DNA from: CAIKZY01 sp044374195
GTDB lineage: Bacteria > Actinomycetota > Actinomycetes > S36-B12
Direction of reading: 5' to 3'
Assembly: GCA_044374195.1 (NCBI GenBank)
Contig: JBILOY010000002.1
Location: 1-64,000, forward strand
Length of the DNA: 64,000 bases
The notes under the pieces were generated by a model. That model was not told the DNA's origin. It did not search any database and saw only the letters and a list, made by a program, of their open reading frames with translations. Numbering within the stretch: the first letter of the stretch is position 1; each line of letters opens with the position of its first letter. Shown in pieces: positions 60,231 to 64,000 of the stretch. The translations under genes and the position numbers were made by a program.

Positions 60231-61577
60231 CTAGAGCGCGAGCTGGGCGAGAACCACAGCGGCGAGCTCATCGGTAAGTCGCTGCGCCTGCTCGAGACTC
60301 GTAGCCTCGACCATCACGCGAATCACGGGCTCAGTGCCTGACTGACGCAGCAGCACGCGGCCTGACTCACCGAGTTCCGCTTCAGCTGCAGCAACTGCCG
60401 CGGCGACCACCGGGTCGGTCTCGGCGCGAGACTTATCGACGCCCTTGACGTTGACGAGCACCTGAGGCAGCTTCTCGACGCGTGCAGCGAGTTCAGCAAG
60501 CGAGGTGCCGGTCTGCGCGACGCGGGCGAGAAGGTGGAGTGCAGTGAGCAAGCCATCGCCGGTCGTGGCGTATTCGGTCATCACGACGTGGCCACTCTGC
60601 TCGCCGCCGAGCACGTAGCCGTTGGCCTTCATCTCTTCCAGCACATAGCGATCGCCAACACCGGTCTCGACAACGGTGATCTCTGCCTTGCGCATCGCGA
60701 TCTTGAAGCCGAGGTTGGCCATGACTGTTGCCACGACAGTGTTGTTCACGAGCTTGCCAGCATCGCGCATACCCTCAGCGAGGATTGCGAGGATGTGATC
60801 GCCATCAACCACGTTGCCATTGCCATCAACCGCGAGGCAGCGATCGGCATCGCCGTCATGAGCGATGCCCGCATCAGCGCCGTGTTCCTTGACTGCTGCA
60901 ATGAGATCCTCGAGATGCGTGCTGCCGCAGTTCTCGTTGATGTTGTTGCCGTCAGGCGTGTGATGAATCGCGATGACTGTTGCCCCGGCGCTCGCATAGA
61001 GCTCAGGGGCAATGAATGATGACGCGCCATTGGCGCAATCGACGACGATGGTCAGGCCATCGAGCGGGTGCGGCAGGGTCGAGAGCAGGAACTTCTCATA
61101 CATCTGCGGGGCGAAGTCGTCGGAGTGAACACGACCCACCGCGGCGCCGACTGGGCGCTCCCACGGCTCGCCCATGCGAGCCTCAATGGCATCTTCGATC
61201 GCATCGTCGAGCTTGTGCCCGCCGCGGGCGAAGAACTTGATGCCGTTGTCAGGCATCGCGTTGTGCGATGCCGAGAGCATCACGCCGAGATCGGCACCAA
61301 GCGCATCGGTCAGATATGCGACCGCGGGGGTGGGCACGACGCCCAGGAGGATGACATCAACGCCGGCGCTAGCCAGGCCTGCGACTACTGCCGCTTCGAG
61401 GAATTCACCGCTGGCACGACCGTCGCGTGCGACGACTGCCTTGGGTCGATGCCCGTCGAATGCGCCCACGTCCGCGAGGAGGTGGGCAGCAGCGACGGAC
61501 AGATCGAGTGCAAGCTCTGCGGTGAGCTCGCGATTAGCGAGCCCCCGCACTCCATCGGTACCGAAAAGTCGGCCCAA
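60231..61577 (-). CDS. glmM: Phosphoglucosamine mutase
   Basis: About 448 residues. The protein-like sequence begins GRLFGTDGVRG; I place the start at a TTG at 61577, four bases after the rpsI stop, though no strong ribosome-binding site is visible and a start inside rpsI is possible. The phosphoserine loop is VMLSASHNAMPDNGIKFF near residue 100, the metal-binding loop DGDADRCLAVD near 240 and the phosphate-binding LLRQSGTEPVIRVM near 408. It converts GlcN-6-P to GlcN-1-P, the step after GlmS. Confidence 0.95.
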   Translation of the reverse strand: MGRLFGTDGVRGLANRELTAELALDLSVAAAHLLADVGAFDGHRPKAVVARDGRASGEFLEAAVVAGLASAGVDVILLGVVPTPAVAYLTDALGADLGVMLSASHNAMPDNGIKFFARGGHKLDDAIEDAIEARMGEPWERPVGAAVGRVHSDDFAPQMYEKFLLSTLPHPLDGLTIVVDCANGASSFIAPELYASAGATVIAIHHTPDGNNINENCGSTHLEDLIAAVKEHGADAGIAHDGDADRCLAVDGNGNVVDGDHILAILAEGMRDAGKLVNNTVVATVMANLGFKIAMRKAEITVVETGVGDRYVLEEMKANGYVLGGEQSGHVVMTEYATTGDGLLTALHLLARVAQTGTSLAELAARVEKLPQVLVNVKGVDKSRAETDPVVAAAVAAAEAELGESGRVLLRQSGTEPVIRVMVEATSLEQAQRLTDELAAVVLAQLAL

Positions 61578-61581
61578 CGGA

Positions 61582-62079
61582 TTAGCGCTTGCTGTACTGC
61601 GAAGCCTTACGGGCCTTCTTGAGACCGTACTTCTTACGCTCCTTGGCGCGCGGATCACGCGTCAAGAAGCCGGCCTTCTTCAGGCTCGGGCGGTTGCCCT
61701 CGGTGTCAATGCCGTTGAGCGAGCGAGCAACGCCGAGGCGAAGTGCGCCGGCCTGGCCGGACACGCCGCCACCGCTCATGCGTGCGATGACATCGAACTT
61801 GCCCTCTGCCCCGAGGGTCACGAACGGCTCGTTGACGAGCTGCTGGTGAACCTTGTTCGGGAAGTAGGTTTCGAGGTCGCGACCGTTGATGGTCCACTTG
61901 CCGGTGCCGGGCACCAGGCGAACGCGTGCGATGGCCTGCTTGCGACGACCGGTTGCTGCGCCCGGTGCGACAACAACGTCGCGCTGAACGACGGCACGTG
62001 CTGCCGGGGTCTCGCTGGTGTACTCCGAGGGAATGTCCTCGTCGATGTCTGTGTCAATCTCGATTACTGCGTCAGTCAT
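61582..62079 (-). CDS. rpsI: 30S ribosomal protein S9
   Basis: 165 residues, longer than the about 130 of E. coli S9 because of an acidic N-terminal extension (about 1-35) common in actinobacteria. GRRKQAIARVRLVPGTG starts the conserved part, and the C-terminal RDPRAKERKKYGLKKARKASQYSKR-type tail reaches the ribosomal P-site tRNA. Co-transcribed with rplM, 31 bases upstream. Confidence 0.98.
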   Translation of the reverse strand: MTDAVIEIDTDIDEDIPSEYTSETPAARAVVQRDVVVAPGAATGRRKQAIARVRLVPGTGKWTINGRDLETYFPNKVHQQLVNEPFVTLGAEGKFDVIARMSGGGVSGQAGALRLGVARSLNGIDTEGNRPSLKKAGFLTRDPRAKERKKYGLKKARKASQYSKR

Positions 62080-62110
62080 GAGAAATCCTTATTCTGAAAG
62101 TCGAGGGCGC

Positions 62111-62554
62111 TTACTGCGCAACCTGGCTGATGGTGAACGGCTTGGGCTGCTGAGCCTCGTGGGGATGCTCAGTGCCTGCGTAGACCTTCAGCTTCTTAAT
62201 CTGCTGACGACCCAACTTGTTGTGCGGAAGCATGCCCTTGACGGCCTTCTCGACTGCACGACGCGGATTGTTTGCCATCAGGTCGGAGTACGGGGTGGCC
62301 GAAAGACCGCCCGGACGACCGGAGTGACGGTAGTCGAACTTCTGCTTGAGCTTGGAGCCCGAGAGAGCGACCTTGTCGGCGTTGATGATGATCACGAAGT
62401 CACCCATGTCCATGTGCGGAGCGAAGGTGGGCTTGTGCTTGCCGCGCAGCAGTGCTGCAGCTTGTGTTGCGAGACGGCCGAGGACTACGTCGCTCGCGTC
62501 GATGACATGCCAGACGGGGTTAGCGTCGCCCGGCTTGGGGCTGTAAGTGCGCAC
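62111..62554 (-). CDS. rplM: 50S ribosomal protein L13
   Basis: A 147-residue L13 starting at GTG 62554 (RTYSPKPGDANP), preceded by GGAAGGAAG; the open frame to 62593 is rejected. WHVIDASDVVLGRLATQAA near residues 14-32 and MLPHNKLGRQQIKKLKVYAG near 110-129 are diagnostic. First gene of the rplM-rpsI pair that precedes glmM. Confidence 0.98.
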   Translation of the reverse strand: MRTYSPKPGDANPVWHVIDASDVVLGRLATQAAALLRGKHKPTFAPHMDMGDFVIIINADKVALSGSKLKQKFDYRHSGRPGGLSATPYSDLMANNPRRAVEKAVKGMLPHNKLGRQQIKKLKVYAGTEHPHEAQQPKPFTISQVAQ

Positions 62555-62589
62555 GGCACTTCCTTCCACTCGATGGACCTGGTTTCTGC

Positions 62590-62607
62590 GCACCTCCGAG
62601 GAGGTGC
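62590..62607 (-). promoter_or_regulatory. Short hairpin in the rplM leader
   Basis: GCACCTC (62590-62596) pairs with GAGGTGC (62601-62607) around a CGAG loop, 36 bases upstream of the rplM start in its untranslated leader. Ribosomal protein leaders often carry autoregulatory structures, but I do not recognise a named motif here. Confidence 0.3.
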
Positions 62608-62700
62608 CGTACTGCCCGGCATCCCTGCCGATCAGTCTGCTCTGAAAGCAGCCTGCCGAGGATACCCGCGTGAGGCCAACGAGGCCAAATCCGTCTGGGG

Positions 62701-63072
62701 TCAGCGGATCTGGCGAATCGGGGCCTCATCGCCCCAGGCTCGGTCGGCGGTCAGGACCTCGGACTCCAGCCGTTCCGCGGTCGCCAGGCATAGGCGATCA
62801 CCCAGGGACAGACTCGGGCGTGATCGACGCATCAGGCCAGCTCGGGCACCGTCTTCCGCTGTCACGGGCACCACCGTGACGCCGTGGTGGATCAGGACAG
62901 CTGACACCATGGCCCAGCTCGCGGGCTCCTTGCAGTAGTAGGACGCGACTTCTGCCCATTGGGCGGTGCTCATGAAGCAGTCGGAATCCCAGACGTCTGC
63001 GACTTCCTCATGGCCCCGCTCACGCCTGAAGTAGGCGATTACGGCCGAGGTGTCGAGGACGAGGCGCCCCAT
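62701..63072 (-). CDS. PIN-domain ribonuclease toxin (VapC-like)
   Basis: A 123-residue PIN protein. The acidic catalytic residues are visible in LDTSAVIAYF near residue 7, in AQWAEVASYY near 40, in SLGDRLCLATA near 95 and in LTADRAW near 112. VapC toxins cleave RNA, usually initiator or other tRNAs. Its start lies 34 bases inside the AbrB-type gene upstream, the classic antitoxin-toxin overlap. The pair sits directly before rplM on the same strand. Confidence 0.88.
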   Translation of the reverse strand: MGRLVLDTSAVIAYFRRERGHEEVADVWDSDCFMSTAQWAEVASYYCKEPASWAMVSAVLIHHGVTVVPVTAEDGARAGLMRRSRPSLSLGDRLCLATAERLESEVLTADRAWGDEAPIRQIR

Positions 63073-63335
63073 TCGACCATTTCCTTCTCCTCAGCCACCT
63101 GCTCGGCCCGACGACCGGCAAGGAATTCATCAACGCTGACGGTCGAGGCATTCCGGATGCGTTCTAGTGCTTCCTCAAGGGTGAGCAGGAGGACGCCGCC
63201 GGGCGCATCAACGGCGATGACTGCGGTGCCCGACTCCCAGCCATGGGCCGCACGGATCTCGGCCGGGATCACGAGGCGACCCTTGTCGCCCACGGTCAGC
63301 GAGTAGGAACGTGGCTCAAGAACGGGTGCGCTCAT
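63039..63335 (-). CDS. AbrB/MazE-fold antitoxin
   Basis: A 98-residue protein whose N-terminal half has the swapped-hairpin AbrB pattern YSLTVGDKGRLVIPAEIRAAHGW near residues 11-33, which binds DNA. The C-terminal half (EFLAGRRAEQVAEEKEMVEW) is a polar helix expected to wrap the PIN toxin. It precedes and overlaps the toxin gene and probably represses their shared promoter. Confidence 0.88.
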   Translation of the reverse strand: MSAPVLEPRSYSLTVGDKGRLVIPAEIRAAHGWESGTAVIAVDAPGGVLLLTLEEALERIRNASTVSVDEFLAGRRAEQVAEEKEMVEWGASSSTPRP

Positions 63336-63433
63336 AAAGCCAAGGTACCACTTAGCTCTGAAGCGTGGGAAGTGCGTTTTCTAATTCCCACCGCCTTGAT
63401 CACCAGGTCGGTTAGCCCAGAACCTAGACAAGA

Positions 63434-63474
63434 CTGAGGGCCTGCCGGAGCAATCGCTCTGGCAGGCCCTCAGC
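63434..63474 (-). terminator. Intrinsic terminator after the secreted-protein gene
   Basis: CTGAGGGCCTGCC and GGCAGGCCCTCAG form a perfect stem, extended at the tip by GGAGC/GCTC-type pairing. On the minus strand it starts just after the stop at 63481 and is followed by T-rich TCTTGTCT. Strong candidate terminator. Confidence 0.88.
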
Positions 63475-63480
63475 GCGAGA

Positions 63481-64000
63481 TTAGGCAGACCAGATCGGGA
63501 ACAGGTTGTTCGAGCCTGAGACGAAGGTGGCCATGCCGGCTGGGATGAAGATCATCCGGACGCCGTTGATCTCCTCGTCGATGACTCCCCACTTCTTGTC
63601 GATCTGGGCCTGGGCCCGGGCGATCGGGAAGCTGGAGCTCGTCGCCCAGCCCAGGAGCTTGGCGCCGGGCTTGGCATTCGGGCCGGTCTGGGTGCACGTG
63701 TCTGCCGAGGGCAGGGTCAGCCAAGAGCCTGAGAATCCGGTCGGATTGCCGCCGGTGCAGGTAGCGCCGCTGGCCGCGACTGACAGAGACAGCGTCTCCA
63801 CGGGTGCCGATGCACTGGACGACGACGACCCGCCCCCACCGCTGCCGCCCACATCGACCGTGAACGAGCCAAAGTAGGAACTCGGAGCGCTCGTGTAATA
63901 GGCGAAGTAGACGGTGTAGGTGCCATTAACAATGTTTCCTGGGCCACCTCCCTTCATGCCTGAAATCGATGCATTCGCCTGGCTTGTGTCCACATTCAGC
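63481..64000 (-). CDS. C-terminal part of a secreted or surface protein (N-terminus beyond window)
   Basis: The frame is open to the window edge, so the apparent GTG at 63993 is probably internal. Visible are a beta-rich segment ending SFTVDVGG, a Gly/Ser-rich linker (GGSGGGGSSSSS), and a C-terminal domain with two cysteines (ATCTGG and DTCTQTG), a GWATSSSFPIARAQAQ segment and the terminal SNNLFPIWSA. This low-complexity linker plus disulfide-type domain suggests an extracytoplasmic protein. I do not recognise the family. Confidence 0.65.
   Translation of the reverse strand, partial: LNVDTSQANASISGMKGGGPGNIVNGTYTVYFAYYTSAPSSYFGSFTVDVGGSGGGGSSSSSASAPVETLSLSVAASGATCTGGNPTGFSGSWLTLPSADTCTQTGPNAKPGAKLLGWATSSSFPIARAQAQIDKKWGVIDEEINGVRMIFIPAGMATFVSGSNNLFPIWSA

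Noticed and set aside
1..64000. tRNA, rRNA, CRISPR, insertion sequence or prophage genes
   Set aside because: Searched by eye through all intergenic spaces and products; none showed a cloverleaf, repeat-spacer array, transposase or phage signature.

Overview
This 64 kb window is chromosomal DNA of a fairly GC-rich actinobacterium (Actinomycetota). The evidence is a WhiB-family Fe-S regulator closely resembling WhiD/WhiB3, a GroEL1-type chaperonin with a histidine-rich tail, a mycothiol-dependent maleylpyruvate isomerase, a PIG-L (MshB/Mca-type) deacetylase and a housekeeping gene order resembling Mycobacterium and Streptomyces. In those genomes rplM-rpsI-glmM-glmS-acpS-nnrD-alr-tsaE-tsaB-rimI-tsaD-groES-groEL1-whiB3/whiD-guaB2-guaB3-guaA lie in roughly this order. 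I cannot name the genus. No tRNA, rRNA, CRISPR array, insertion sequence or integrase was seen.

Layout. (1) 1-7.5 kb is an accessory catabolic cluster that looks lower in GC than its surroundings. It holds a truncated XRE-cupin regulator, an SDR, a fused E1 alpha/beta thiamine dehydrogenase, an acyl-CoA ligase, an alpha/beta hydrolase and a divergent phosphotransferase with an apparent frameshift. (2) 7.6-23.8 kb is mostly housekeeping: sucD-sucC, an orphan B12-binding protein, glycerate kinase, PcrA helicase, a secreted M15-like protein, a PIG-L deacetylase, guaA, an aldehyde dehydrogenase, guaB3, guaB and a MerR regulator with a B12-binding-like domain. (3) 24.0-24.4 kb holds whiD/whiB3 and its terminator.

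(4) 24.4-44.5 kb is a block of about 20 kb of catabolic genes lying between whiD and groEL, which are near neighbours in reference actinobacteria. It has an IclR regulator divergent from a complete gentisate lower pathway (gentisate dioxygenase, fumarylpyruvate hydrolase, mycothiol-dependent maleylpyruvate isomerase). It continues with a P450 whose I-helix is unusual, a four-gene family-5 ABC importer, a DadA-like FAD oxidoreductase, two zinc alcohol dehydrogenases, a luciferase-like monooxygenase, an alpha/beta hydrolase, an aldehyde dehydrogenase, a LysR regulator, an SDR and a flavin reductase. The likely theme is uptake and stepwise oxidation of an aromatic compound (perhaps carrying a side chain or amine) to gentisate and then to fumarate and pyruvate. 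No standard gentisate-forming ring hydroxylase is present, so the upper pathway is the best candidate for something undescribed.

(5) 44.7-62.6 kb returns to the conserved core: groEL and groES with two CIRCE operators, a THUMP-like methyltransferase, homocysteine methyltransferase, tsaD-rimI-tsaB-tsaE, a hydrolase, alr, a secreted 5'-nucleotidase, nnrD-acpS-glmS-glmM and rpsI-rplM. (6) 62.7-64 kb holds an AbrB/PIN toxin-antitoxin pair and the C-terminal part of a secreted protein that runs off the window.
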